Shown here one piece after another: positions 1-8,163 of a stretch of 64,000 nt of DNA. The position numbers were made by a program, and so were the translations under genes. Below the pieces are notes generated by a model. That model searched no databases. It was not told where the DNA came from and saw nothing but the letters and a program-made list of their open reading frames with translations. The stretch is from NCBI GenBank assembly GCA_016741995.1, contig JACVCO010000014.1, forward strand, positions 47,276 through 111,275, given 5' to 3'. Numbering within the stretch: the stretch's first letter is position 1; every line of letters begins with the position of its first letter. This DNA is from Hydrogenophaga sp. Its GTDB lineage: Bacteria > Pseudomonadota > Gammaproteobacteria > Burkholderiales > Burkholderiaceae_C.

Positions 1-197
1 ACCAGCCGGTAGGCCTGGCGTTGCGGCGCGCGCCTGGCCAGCGGCAGGCCACCCGAGAGCGGGAATATCTTCCCCAGGTCCATGGGCCGCACGCGCACCT
101 GGGCGCCGGTGGCCTGGGCGATGCGCACGAAGCGTTCGTGCCCGAGGTAGGCCCAGGGGCTCATGGTGGCAAAGAAGTAGTCGACCGTGCGACGCAT
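1..197 (-). CDS. DsbA-family 2-hydroxychromene-2-carboxylate isomerase-like protein (partial)
   Basis: Only the first 65 codons lie in the window; the gene runs off the left edge. The N-terminus MRRTVDYFFATMSPWAYLG resembles the start of the thioredoxin-fold 2-hydroxychromene-2-carboxylate isomerase family (strand, then a SPxxYLG helix start), glutathione-dependent enzymes of polycyclic aromatic degradation. A GGAGA ribosome site sits just upstream of the ATG. It is divergent from the SDR-MaoC pair, which fits an aromatic or acyl-CoA catabolic neighbourhood. Substrate cannot be told from this fragment; another DsbA-family oxidoreductase is possible. Confidence 0.7.
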   Translation of the reverse strand, partial: MRRTVDYFFATMSPWAYLGHERFVRIAQATGAQVRVRPMDLGKIFPLSGGLPLARRAPQRQAYRL

Positions 198-295
198 GGT
201 GTCTCCGTTGGCTGTTGTAATGAACCGGTTCCAGGGGGGCTTCCGGCGCAGGCGATCTTGTACGCCAAGCGCACGACCGTTGCAGGAGACAGGGT

Positions 296-1045
296 ATGAC
301 GGAGAAGGTGTTGCTGGTCACGGGCGGCTCGCGCGGCATCGGCGCGGCCACGTGCCGCCAGGCCGCCCAGGCGGGCTGGGCGGTGGCGGTGAACTACACG
401 GCCAACCCGGGCGCGGCCGACGAGGTGGTGCGCGCCATCCAGGCCGACGGCGGGCGCGCCCTGGCGGTGCAGGCCGACGTGGCCGACGGCGCGCAGGTGC
501 TGCGCATGTTCGAGCGCATCGACGCCGAACTCGGCCAGCTCACCGGCCTGGTCAACAACGCCGGCGTGGTGGACCGGCGCGCCCGGCTCGACGAGATGGA
601 CGTGGCGCGCTGGCGGCGCATGTTCGACATCAACGTGATCGGCAGCCTGCTCTGCGCGCGCGAGGCGGTGCGGCGCATGAGCACGAAGCACGGTGGCACG
701 GGCGGTGTCATCGTGAACCTGTCCAGCGCGGCCGCGCGCCTGGGCGCACCCGGCGAGTACGTGGACTACGCGGCCAGCAAGGGCGCCATCGACACCTTCA
801 CCATGGGCCTGGCGAAGGAAGTGGCCAACGAGGGCATCCGCGTCAACGCGGTGCGCCCGGGCCTGATCGACACCGACATCCACGCCAGCGGCGGCCGCCC
901 CGACCGGCTTCGCGAGCTGGCCCCGCAGATTCCCATGCAGCGCGGCGGCACGGCCGACGAGGTGGCCAACCTGATCGTGTGGCTGCTCTCGGACGCCGCG
1001 AGCTACACCACCATGAGCCTGATCGACGTGTCAGGAGCCCGGTGA
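296..1045 (+). CDS. SDR family NAD(P)-dependent oxidoreductase
   Basis: Classical short-chain dehydrogenase/reductase of 249 residues, the usual length. The dinucleotide-binding TGGSRGIG is at residues 9-16, NNAG at 87-90, Asn112, and the catalytic Ser143/144, Tyr158 and Lys162 (YAASK). The start is supported by GGAGA nine bases upstream. The stop overlaps the next gene's ATG by one base (TGATG), so the two are translationally coupled. Pairing with a MaoC-type hydratase suggests reduction of a 3-oxoacyl or oxidation of a 3-hydroxyacyl compound, but the substrate is inference only. Confidence 0.92.
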   Translation: MTEKVLLVTGGSRGIGAATCRQAAQAGWAVAVNYTANPGAADEVVRAIQADGGRALAVQADVADGAQVLRMFERIDAELGQLTGLVNNAGVVDRRARLDEMDVARWRRMFDINVIGSLLCAREAVRRMSTKHGGTGGVIVNLSSAAARLGAPGEYVDYAASKGAIDTFTMGLAKEVANEGIRVNAVRPGLIDTDIHASGGRPDRLRELAPQIPMQRGGTADEVANLIVWLLSDAASYTTMSLIDVSGAR

Positions 1046-1518
1046 TGCCGACGAAAGAACCCCGCATCTGGTGGGAAGACCTGCAGGTGGGCGAAACGCG
1101 CGACCTGGGCAGCCTCACCCCCACCGCCGAAGAAATCGTCGCCTTCGCGAGCCAGTGGGACCCGCAGCCCTTCCACCTCGACCCCGAGGCCGCGAAGGAT
1201 TCGGTGTTCGGCGCGCTGTGCGCCAGCGGCTGGCACACCTGCGCCATGTGCATGCGGCTCATGGTGACCAACTTCCTGCACGAGACCTCGAGCCTGGGTT
1301 CGCCGGGGCTGGACAGCCTGAAGTGGCTCAAGCCCGTGTTCCCGGGCGACACGCTGACGCTGAAGCACACCATCACCGAAAAGCGCGTGATGGGCAAACG
1401 CCCCGACGTGGGCCTGGTGCGCACCATCTGGGAGATGGCCAACCAGCACGGCGAGCCGGTGCTGCGCATGGAGGGCTACGGGATGTTCCGGCTGAGGAGC
1501 CCTGCCCAAACGCCTTGA
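1045..1518 (+). CDS. MaoC family dehydratase
   Basis: 157-residue hotdog-fold protein of the MaoC / R-specific enoyl-CoA hydratase type. The hydratase-2 motif is seen as WDPQPFHLD with the catalytic pair Asp39 and His44. It would add water to, or remove it from, a CoA-ester double bond. Single-domain size matches the bacterial MaoC-like family. It starts inside the stop codon of the SDR gene, so the two products are probably made in equal amounts and act on one pathway. Exact substrate unknown. Confidence 0.9.
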   Translation: MPTKEPRIWWEDLQVGETRDLGSLTPTAEEIVAFASQWDPQPFHLDPEAAKDSVFGALCASGWHTCAMCMRLMVTNFLHETSSLGSPGLDSLKWLKPVFPGDTLTLKHTITEKRVMGKRPDVGLVRTIWEMANQHGEPVLRMEGYGMFRLRSPAQTP

Positions 1519-1555
1519 AGCCAGCCACAATGCGGCGCGTTCATCCGCCGCCGCC

Positions 1556-2176
1556 ATGGACTTCAAACCCCTCATCACCCTGCTGGCCATCGTCAACCCG
1601 TTGGCCATCGTCCCGTTCTTCATCCACTACACGCAGGGCTTCAACCGCAAGCAGCGCCAGCGCACGGTGATGATCTCGGCCTTCAGCGCCTTCGCCGTCA
1701 TCGCCACCTGCGCGCTCATCGGCCTGCAGATCCTCGAATTCTTCTCGATCTCGCTCGCGAGCTTTCAGGTGGGCGGCGGCATGCTGCTGCTGACCTCGGC
1801 GCTGTCCATGCTGAACGCGCGCCCGGCCGAGGCCAAGGCCACCGACCAGGACCTGAGCGATGGCTCGGCACGCACCAGCGTGGCCGTGGTGCCGCTCACC
1901 ATCCCGCTGCTCACCGGGCCGGCCACCATGTCCACCGTGGTGATCTACGCCGACCAGGCCAAGACCTTCTTCCAGCACGCCATGCTGGTGGGCTATGGCG
2001 TGGTCATCGCGCTGGCCACGGCCGTGTGCTTTGCACTGGCCGAACCCATCGCGCGCTTCCTGGGGCAGACGGGCATCAACGTGATGACCCGGCTCATGGG
2101 GTTGATCCTGGCGGCGCTGTCGGTGGAGGTGATGGCCACCGGGCTGGTGAAGCTGTTCCCCGCGCTGGCGGGGTGA
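1556..2176 (+). CDS. MarC family integral membrane protein
   Basis: 206-residue, very hydrophobic protein with about six membrane segments. The N-terminal segment has the family hallmark LLAIVNPLAIVPFFI, and a second conserved stretch PLTIPLLTGPATMST lies near residue 125. MarC (UPF0056) proteins are inner-membrane proteins of unproven function; the old link to multiple antibiotic resistance has not held up. The gene ends three bases before the stop of the converging phosphoesterase gene. Confidence 0.92.
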   Translation: MDFKPLITLLAIVNPLAIVPFFIHYTQGFNRKQRQRTVMISAFSAFAVIATCALIGLQILEFFSISLASFQVGGGMLLLTSALSMLNARPAEAKATDQDLSDGSARTSVAVVPLTIPLLTGPATMSTVVIYADQAKTFFQHAMLVGYGVVIALATAVCFALAEPIARFLGQTGINVMTRLMGLILAALSVEVMATGLVKLFPALAG

Positions 2177-2179
2177 GGG

Positions 2180-2728
2180 TCACCAGAGTTCGAGTTGCGG
2201 CGCCGGTCGAAGGGGCCAGCAAGCGAGCGTCTCGTAGTGAAACGGCTCGCCGCCGCCTTGCACCAGCGACACCTCATCAATGCGCCAGGCGATGGGCGTG
2301 ATCCATTGCGTGGCAATGGCGTGCGGGGCCCGGTAGCTGATCGTGATGTGTGGGGCGTGTCCGCTCGGATCCTCCAGCCCCTGATACAAAAGTGCCGTTC
2401 GCACGCTCGTCACGAGCGCATCGAATGCATGCGGTCGACCCTGGGTTCGAAAGGCCCAGTGGGTCTTGTCCGCACCGGACGGTGGGCCGGCGATGCGGTT
2501 GAACAACAGCGAGACGCGTTCGGCCTCGATATGGCGCCCCGCCGCCAGCATGCGTTCCACCAGACCCGGCCGAAGATCCATGGGGCTCGACAGCGATTGG
2601 TGCCAATGCCGTGCATCGAACATGCCCTCGGCTTGCTCCAGCCAGCCGCAAGCCAGCGCGGCATGGCGCAACCACTCCCGCACATCGGGGGGCAGCATGG
2701 CCATGAACGACAACTTCGGCGGCCGCAT
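2180..2728 (-). CDS. 2'-5' RNA ligase / 2H phosphoesterase family protein
   Basis: 182-residue protein with the two short histidine motifs of the 2H phosphoesterase superfamily: HWHQSL near residue 41 and HITISY near residue 127. Family members such as ThpR hydrolyse 2',3'-cyclic phosphates or join RNA ends through 2'-5' bonds. It lies 15 bases behind the TRAP binding-protein gene on the same strand and may be read from it. The first ATG is used; a second ATG eight codons later (MAMLPPDV) is also a possible start. Physiological substrate unknown. Confidence 0.82.
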   Translation of the reverse strand: MRPPKLSFMAMLPPDVREWLRHAALACGWLEQAEGMFDARHWHQSLSSPMDLRPGLVERMLAAGRHIEAERVSLLFNRIAGPPSGADKTHWAFRTQGRPHAFDALVTSVRTALLYQGLEDPSGHAPHITISYRAPHAIATQWITPIAWRIDEVSLVQGGGEPFHYETLACWPLRPAPQLELW

Positions 2729-2743
2729 GCCGCCGATGGTGCC

Positions 2744-3748
2744 TCACTTCAGCTTCTGCGTCTCGGCCCGGAATTCCGCCAGCACCGCGCGCGCATTCTT
2801 CAGCCCGCGCGCTTCCGCCGCCGCCACCCATTTGTCTTCCAGCTGCGCCTGCTTGGCCTTCACGTCGTTGACGAAGGCCTCGTTCGCCATCTGCCGCTGC
2901 ACGCCGGTGGTTTTCTGGATGTCGCGCGAGGCGGCGTCGGTGCGGTCCCAGCCGGCGGCGAACAGGCGCGCGGCGTTTTCGCCCGAGACCTTGGTGATGG
3001 CGGCTTTCTCTTCGGGCTTGAGCGCGTCGAACTTGGCCGGGTTCATCATGAACACGAAGCTGGTGTTGTAGAGACCGCCCGGGAAGGTGGTGGCGTACTT
3101 CACCATGCTCAGGCGCATCGACTGCAGCGACTCGTCGGGGAAGAAGGTGCCGTCCATCACGCCGGTGGAGAGCAGTTCGAACGATTCGGTGGCGGGCTTG
3201 AGCGTGGTGTTCCAGCCCATGAGCTTGGAGAGCTCGTTGATGTTGCCGCCGCCGATGCGGAACTTGAGCTTGCCCGCGTCGGCCGCGCTCGTCACCGGCT
3301 GCTTCACCGTGAAGATGATGCCGGGCCCGTGCGTGAACACGCCCAGCACCTTCACGCCGCGGTGCTCGCCGAGCGGGGCGAAGTACTTGTCGTAGATGCG
3401 CTGGTACGCCACGCTGGTGGCGGTGGAGCTGTCGCCCAGGAACGGGAACTCGGCCACCTGCGTGAAGATGAAGCGGCCCGGCGTGTAGCCATCGACCGTG
3501 AAGGACACGTCGGCCAGGCCGTCGCGCACGGCGTCGAAGGTGCCGGGCGGCGCCGACACGGCCTTGGGCAGCAGGTTGCACTTCACGCTGCCTTTGGTTT
3601 CCTTCTCCACCGCTTCGCACCACTGGTTCTGCGCCATGGTGGCGCCGTGCGCGGGCGGCAGCCAGGTGGAGACGTTGAGCACGGTTTGTGCACCGGCCGC
3701 GCCGGTGACGGCCAGCAGCGCGGCGAGGATGGGGGTGTTGCGTTTCAT
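2744..3748 (-). CDS. TRAP transporter solute-binding protein (DctP family)
   Basis: 334 residues: a cleavable signal peptide (MKRNTPILAALLAVTGAAGA, then Gln) followed by a DctP-type periplasmic binding fold. A conserved region appears around the FRIGGG and FPDESLQSM segments, with an Arg in the FRIGG stretch likely to hold a carboxylate. It captures a small organic acid in the periplasm for a TRAP permease. No DctQ or DctM membrane partner is present in the window, so it is an orphan. GGAG precedes the ATG. It lies directly downstream of a Rieske oxygenase and may bind its substrate or a product. Confidence 0.9.
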   Translation of the reverse strand: MKRNTPILAALLAVTGAAGAQTVLNVSTWLPPAHGATMAQNQWCEAVEKETKGSVKCNLLPKAVSAPPGTFDAVRDGLADVSFTVDGYTPGRFIFTQVAEFPFLGDSSTATSVAYQRIYDKYFAPLGEHRGVKVLGVFTHGPGIIFTVKQPVTSAADAGKLKFRIGGGNINELSKLMGWNTTLKPATESFELLSTGVMDGTFFPDESLQSMRLSMVKYATTFPGGLYNTSFVFMMNPAKFDALKPEEKAAITKVSGENAARLFAAGWDRTDAASRDIQKTTGVQRQMANEAFVNDVKAKQAQLEDKWVAAAEARGLKNARAVLAEFRAETQKLK

Positions 3749-3768
3749 GGGCGGTCTCCGGGTCGTTG

Positions 3769-4857
3769 TCAGGCCATCGAGGCCGGTTGGGTGGGGGAAA
3801 CGGTGGGTGCTGCCTGCTCGGCGCGCACGCGCGCCTCGAGCAGGCGGCGGAACTGGATCAGCGCCGCGTCCATGGCCAGCGGCAGCATGGGCAGCGTGGG
3901 GTTGTGCTGCAGGTTGCGGTGTTGCGCGGTGATCATGTCGCGGTCTTCGTTGAAGGCGCCCACCAGGCTGTCGTAAATGCTCTGGGTCACGCTCGCGTCG
4001 CCCTCGCCCACCGGGTGCGACTGCTGGAAGAAGTAGTGCGTGGTGGTGGCGGTTTCCGGCGTGAGCGTCTGGCACGAGTGCAGGCGCACCGAAGGGCCGG
4101 GCTGGTCCGGCCCGGTGCCGGTGGGTCGCCCGCCCGAGTGCATCAGCAGCGTGCCGGGCAACAGGAAGTCGTAGACGAACCAGCGGTCGAGGTTGGTCTC
4201 GAAGCGGCGGAAGCGTTGGTAGAACGGCGGCGGCGGCACATCGTGCACGTGGCGTGAAACCTTGATGCCGATCTGCGGCCAGTCGGCGTTCGGGCCGGGC
4301 ACGGGCTCGATGGTGGGCCGCGCCTGGGCGATGCGCGTGGAGCCGCCGAGCGTCTTCTCGTGCACGAAGGAGAGGTGGGAAAAGTCGAGCAGGTTGTCGC
4401 AGATCAGCAGGTAGGGCGTGTCGTAGTGCAGGTAGCCCGGGATGTTCTGCCACTCGGGCGAGTCGCAGCTGAAGTTGTCGGGCAGCAGCGCGTCGTCGGC
4501 CAGCGCCGGGTCGCCCATCCACACGAAGACCCACTTGTTCTGCACCACCAGCGGGTAGCGCTTCACACGCGCCTTCACCGGAATCACCTCGATGCCCGGG
4601 GCTTCCACGCACTGGCCGCGGTGGTCGAACTTGAGGCCGTGGTAGCCGCAACGCACGCAGTCGCCCTCGCGCCGGCCCGCCGACAGCGGCGCGTGCCGGT
4701 GGCAGCAGCGGTTTTCGAGCGCGATGAGCTCACCCGCCTGCGTGCGGTACACCAGCACCGGCTCGCCGAGCACGGTGCGCGTGAACAGTTGCGGTGAATC
4801 GGCCGGCGGGATCTCGTGATCCCAGGCGATCACGTACCAGCAGTTGCGCAGCCACAT
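3769..4857 (-). CDS. Rieske [2Fe-2S] aromatic ring-hydroxylating / O-demethylase oxygenase
   Basis: 362-residue oxygenase component of the vanillate-demethylase type. Rieske ligands are Cys51-x-His53 and Cys70-x-x-His73 (CGYHG). The mononuclear iron site is NLLDFSHLSFVH, with Asn155, Asp158, His161 and His166. It would oxidise or demethylate a small aromatic acid using electrons from a reductase. No ferredoxin reductase gene is next to it, so the partner must be elsewhere. A strong GAGGAGGAGA site lies before the ATG. It probably forms a unit with the downstream TRAP binding protein (20-base gap). Confidence 0.9.
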   Translation of the reverse strand: MWLRNCWYVIAWDHEIPPADSPQLFTRTVLGEPVLVYRTQAGELIALENRCCHRHAPLSAGRREGDCVRCGYHGLKFDHRGQCVEAPGIEVIPVKARVKRYPLVVQNKWVFVWMGDPALADDALLPDNFSCDSPEWQNIPGYLHYDTPYLLICDNLLDFSHLSFVHEKTLGGSTRIAQARPTIEPVPGPNADWPQIGIKVSRHVHDVPPPPFYQRFRRFETNLDRWFVYDFLLPGTLLMHSGGRPTGTGPDQPGPSVRLHSCQTLTPETATTTHYFFQQSHPVGEGDASVTQSIYDSLVGAFNEDRDMITAQHRNLQHNPTLPMLPLAMDAALIQFRRLLEARVRAEQAAPTVSPTQPASMA

Positions 4858-4949
4858 GGGGTGTCTCCTCCTCGTGGGGATGGAGCGGCCATGCTAGGTG
4901 GCGGGGGCGGCGGGCCTGTCCCCTTCGGGGGGGATGGACGGGGGTTTGC

Positions 4950-5528
4950 CTACTTCGCCAGCGCGCGCCGGAAGTCCGGGTCGTCGATCAGCTTCGCCAC
5001 CAGCTTCTTGTACAACGCGCCGTACTGGTTGATGGCCTCGGGCACCGCGACGGCCCCAATGAAGGACGACTCCCACGACACATCGATCGCAAGCTCCTTG
5101 TCGTACACCACGCGGGCGTTGTTGGCCACCGTGAAGCGCGCCGCCACGCGGCCGGTGCCGGTGGTGATGGCGGCATCGACCTTGCTGTCGACGAGCTGGC
5201 CTTCGATGACGATCGGCGAGGCCGCGTCGTGAAGCCCGGCCGCGGTCAGCTCCACCACCAGGGTGTCCTTGAGGAACTGCGACCAACTGCCCTTGCCGGG
5301 CTCCAGCCGGAGGCCACGCAGCCCGGGCAGTTGGGTGTCCATCGCAGCGTCCTTGCCGGCCGCGAGCTTGAACGTGCCGGCCTTGGCGGGCGCCAGGTTG
5401 GCGCCGCGCAGTTTCTCCACCGTGGCGGGCGTGGCCCCGGTGGCGTCGAGCTTGACGCTGGCGCAACCGGTGGCGAAGAGCGCGAGCAGCAGGGCCGGGA
5501 ACAGTCGGGTCAGGACGGTGGTGGTCAT
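4950..5528 (-). CDS. Predicted outer-membrane lipoprotein, unknown function
   Basis: 192 residues. The N-terminus is a hydrophobic signal ending LFATGCASV, a lipobox-like site (Ala at -3 is less usual). The rest is a soluble domain with no motif I recognise. It starts inside the stop of the upstream lipoprotein gene (ATGA overlap), so the pair is co-translated and both probably act in the envelope. Both have a long secreted domain with a glycine/alanine-rich segment before the C-terminal helix (YGALYKKLVAKLIDDPDF here), which could mean they are distant paralogues. Role unknown. Confidence 0.75.
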   Translation of the reverse strand: MTTTVLTRLFPALLLALFATGCASVKLDATGATPATVEKLRGANLAPAKAGTFKLAAGKDAAMDTQLPGLRGLRLEPGKGSWSQFLKDTLVVELTAAGLHDAASPIVIEGQLVDSKVDAAITTGTGRVAARFTVANNARVVYDKELAIDVSWESSFIGAVAVPEAINQYGALYKKLVAKLIDDPDFRRALAK

Positions 5529-6130
5529 GGGAAGGCGGGGTCCTTGGACAGGTCGTTGAGAGTTCGGCTGATGAGTTGGCGCAGCATGGTGGTCACGGCC
5601 TCATCGACGTTGGCCATCTTCAGCGCGCCCACCGGGGGCTGGCCGGTGCCGATGCTGGTGTAGATCACGTGCTTGCCACTCTTCACGAGCGGCCCCGCGC
5701 CCGCGCGCCCGGGCGTGTAGCGCATCGTGCAGACGTAGCCGTCGCCCACCGTCTGCCCCGCCAGGCCGAAGGTCAGGCCCGCAATGAAGCCCTTGCTGGC
5801 CGCGTCGTCGCTCAGCGAGACGTTGTTCACCGTGAGGGTGAGCAGGCCGCTGCCCGGTGTGGGTGATTCGCTGACCTTGGCGAACAGCCCGCTGGCGGCG
5901 ATCTGGTCGTGCACCCGGGTCTTGAGCATCTCGGTCGCCCGCGCGTTGGCCGCGCCATTGCTCTGGAATTCCCAGATCAACTGCACGTCGCCCGGTTGGG
6001 CCGGCTTCTGGTATTGCGCGGACGGCACCTCGGGGGCGTTGCCGTCCACGTACATGGCGGCGCAGCCGCCCAGGCTGGCGATCAAGGCCGCCAGCATCAA
6101 ACCGCGCAGCGCGCGGATCACATGCGTCAT
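5525..6130 (-). CDS. Predicted lipoprotein, unknown function
   Basis: 201 residues with a clear lipoprotein signal (LIASLGGC lipobox). The mature domain includes a GFIAGLTFGLAG segment resembling a short glycine-zipper loop. The ATG is preceded by an exceptionally strong AGGAGGAGG site and by a promoter overlapping a 10+2+10 palindrome (6158-6182), so it is the first gene of a regulated two-gene operon. It overlaps the next lipoprotein gene by four bases. Such lipoprotein pairs are often stress- or surface-related, but nothing here fixes a function. Confidence 0.78.
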   Translation of the reverse strand: MTHVIRALRGLMLAALIASLGGCAAMYVDGNAPEVPSAQYQKPAQPGDVQLIWEFQSNGAANARATEMLKTRVHDQIAASGLFAKVSESPTPGSGLLTLTVNNVSLSDDAASKGFIAGLTFGLAGQTVGDGYVCTMRYTPGRAGAGPLVKSGKHVIYTSIGTGQPPVGALKMANVDEAVTTMLRQLISRTLNDLSKDPAFP

Positions 6131-6157
6131 GAAATCCTCCTCCTGTAATGCGGCGCG

Positions 6158-6182
6158 ATTCTAGGTACGGGACCGTACCTAG
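6158..6182 (-). promoter_or_regulatory. Palindromic operator overlapping the lipoprotein-operon promoter
   Basis: A perfect inverted repeat, CTAGGTACGG-GA-CCGTACCTAG, occupies 6161-6182. On the minus strand a good -10 box TAGAAT (6163-6158) shares three bases with one arm, and about 21 bases then lead to the ribosome site and the ATG at 6130. No good -35 is visible. A site covering the spacer and the edge of the -10 is typical of a repressor operator (TetR- or LuxR-sized, 22 bp). The LuxR-type gene immediately upstream is one candidate ligand. Confidence 0.7.
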
Positions 6183-6220
6183 CCACAGCACAGGAAAGCC
6201 CTGATTGACGCGGTGCGGGG

Positions 6221-7045
6221 CTAGCCGATCCAGCGCGCCAGACGCAACCGGTCCGCCGGCAGCCCCGCTTCGGCGAGCTTGGCGTAGGCGCGTTTGCGCA
6301 GCGTCAGCACGGTGGAGGGCGCCACGTCGAGCTCGGCCGCGATGCCGTCGGCACCGAGGCCGCAGGCGATGCGCGACACCACCTCGGCTTCGCGCGGCGA
6401 GAGCGTGGGCAGCAGGCGGCGCAGTTTCTGCCGCGCCTGTGCGATCTGCGCCACGCGATCGGCCGCCACGCCCCCCGCCGCCAGCGCGGCCTGGTGCGCC
6501 TGCCGCAGCAGCGGCGCGAGGCCGAGCAGGCGTTCGATCTCGTCGGGCTGGAACAGGCCCTGGCGTTCGTCGCGGTAGAGGTGGATGGCCTGCACGGCGC
6601 CGGGGGTGGGCGCGTGCAGCAGCGTGAAGCGTTCGGTGAGGCGCTCGCGCTTGTAGATCTCGTTGCGCCAGCCGGCCACGGGCAACTCGTCGGCGCGGCA
6701 GTGCAGCACGGCCACCTCGCGCGCGGGGCGCTGCGCCACGCGGTCGGCCAGGCGCATCACCGAGTCGCTGCGCCAGTAGCTGCGGCGGTAGATGGCGAAG
6801 CACTCGGCCACCACGTCGCGGCCGCTCGGCCCGTGGGCGAGGCGCGAGCTGCCTTCGACGAGTTCGGGCGTGTCGCGCTGGAAGTGCACGAGCGAGAGGT
6901 ATTCCACCGGCACCACGGCGTCGATGGCGCGCAGCAGGCGCGCGGCGCTGGGCGGGGCGCTCGCGCAGTCGATCAGCGCCGAGACGGCGGCGGGGTTCAG
7001 GGCCTGGCCGGGTGCGGGGGCGTCGAGGGACCAGATGGCGGGCAT
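6221..7045 (-). CDS. LuxR family transcriptional regulator
   Basis: 274 residues. The C-terminal 60 residues form a LuxR/GerE helix-turn-helix (LSPREAEVVSRIACGLG, then the recognition helix APSTVLTLRKRAYAKL). The N-terminal 200 residues have no response-regulator Asp pocket and no recognisable acyl-homoserine-lactone domain, so the signal it senses is unknown. It is transcribed toward the lipoprotein operon and its palindromic operator, 90 bases away. No Shine-Dalgarno sequence is visible before the ATG. Confidence 0.85.
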   Translation of the reverse strand: MPAIWSLDAPAPGQALNPAAVSALIDCASAPPSAARLLRAIDAVVPVEYLSLVHFQRDTPELVEGSSRLAHGPSGRDVVAECFAIYRRSYWRSDSVMRLADRVAQRPAREVAVLHCRADELPVAGWRNEIYKRERLTERFTLLHAPTPGAVQAIHLYRDERQGLFQPDEIERLLGLAPLLRQAHQAALAAGGVAADRVAQIAQARQKLRRLLPTLSPREAEVVSRIACGLGADGIAAELDVAPSTVLTLRKRAYAKLAEAGLPADRLRLARWIG

Positions 7046-7086
7046 GCGTTCATTCTGGAAACACGCCCACCCGCCGCGCCAGCGGG

Positions 7087-8121
7087 CTAACCCTGCCGCG
7101 GGGGCTGGGCCAGCGGCGATTCGTCTGCGGGGTACAGGCCGAGCGTTTGCGCCTGCAGGCGCGCCAAGCCCAGCAGTGCGTCGGTAAAAGGCGTGGGCAC
7201 TTGCGTGAGGCGGCCGAGCTCGGCCACCACGCCCACCAGCGCGTCGAGCTCCACCGCCCGGCGCGCTTCCACGTCCTGCAGCATCGAGGTCTTGAACGCG
7301 CCGAGCTTGCGCGTGACGGCGTGGCGGTCTTCGGGTTGCTGGTCGATGGGGATGCCGATCTTCGCGCCGATGGCCTTGGCTTCGAGCATCACGGCGCTGA
7401 TGAAGCCGCGCACCTGCGGGTCGGCCAGGATGCGGTCGGTGGTGGCGCCGGTGATGGCGCTCACGGGGTTGACCGTCATGTTGCCCCAGAGCTTGAACCA
7501 GATGTCCTTCTGGATCTGCGGCGAGAGCGTGGCGTCGATGCCGGCCTCGCGCAGTTTGGCCACCACGGCCTGCGCGCGCGGGCTTTGTTCACCCGAGGGT
7601 TCACCCACGATGAGGCCGTTGCCGAAATGGTGGCGCACCACGCCCGGTGAATCCACCGAGCAACTGGCGTGCACCACACCGCCGAGCACGTGGCGCGCGG
7701 GCACGGCGCGCGCCATGGCGCCGTGCGGGTCCACCACGGGCAGGGGTGTGCCCTTCAACGCGCCGCCGAAGCCTTCAAAGAACCACCAGGGCACGCCGTT
7801 CATGGCCGTGAGCACGGTGGTGTGGCGGCCGATGAGGGGGCCGATGACGGGCGCGATGCCGGGCAGCGCGGGCGCCTTGACAGCGAGGATCACGAGATCG
7901 GCCGCGCCGAGCTGGTAGGCGCGGTCGGAGGCGTCGACCGGGCACTGCAGCCATTCGCCGCCCAGGTTCAGGCGCAGGCCGTGGGTGCGCAATGCGTTGA
8001 GCGTGTCGCCGCGCGCGAGCGCGCTGATCTGGCAACCGGCGCGGCCCAGGCGCACGCCGAGCCAGCCGCCGATGGCGCCGGCGCCGACGATGGCCACGCT
8101 CTGGATGGAGGGCTGAGTCAT
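7087..8121 (-). CDS. 2-dehydropantoate 2-reductase family (ApbA/PanE-like) oxidoreductase
   Basis: 344 residues. The Rossmann motif VAIVGAGAIGGWLG lies near the N-terminus, followed by the ketopantoate-reductase C-terminal helical domain (KLWGNMTVNPVSAITG). Family members reduce a 2-keto acid with NADPH. I start at ATG 8121 (MTQPSIQS); an upstream GTG at 8154 would add 11 residues that look non-coding. Because it lies 42 bases behind the homoprotocatechuate operon it may process a side product of ring cleavage rather than make pantothenate. That is inference. Confidence 0.85.
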   Translation of the reverse strand: MTQPSIQSVAIVGAGAIGGWLGVRLGRAGCQISALARGDTLNALRTHGLRLNLGGEWLQCPVDASDRAYQLGAADLVILAVKAPALPGIAPVIGPLIGRHTTVLTAMNGVPWWFFEGFGGALKGTPLPVVDPHGAMARAVPARHVLGGVVHASCSVDSPGVVRHHFGNGLIVGEPSGEQSPRAQAVVAKLREAGIDATLSPQIQKDIWFKLWGNMTVNPVSAITGATTDRILADPQVRGFISAVMLEAKAIGAKIGIPIDQQPEDRHAVTRKLGAFKTSMLQDVEARRAVELDALVGVVAELGRLTQVPTPFTDALLGLARLQAQTLGLYPADESPLAQPPRQG

Positions 8122-8163
8122 GCGCGCGAGCTTAAACGCTGCGTGCGGCGGCACACCGTGTGT

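Noticed and set aside
222..231. GAACCGGTTC palindrome between the two divergent genes at the left end
   Set aside because: A ten-base GC-centred palindrome arises easily by chance and no promoter elements surround it convincingly, so it was not called an operator.
187..1518. 443-codon frame containing the MaoC protein at its C-terminal end
   Set aside because: The N-terminal 286 codons are an arginine/glycine-rich shadow of the SDR gene; the MaoC protein starts at 1045.
2744..4651. Very long open frame joining the TRAP binding protein to sequence upstream of it
   Set aside because: The first 300 codons are the Rieske oxygenase read in another frame (proline/arginine/alanine-rich nonsense); only the part from 3748 on is a real protein.
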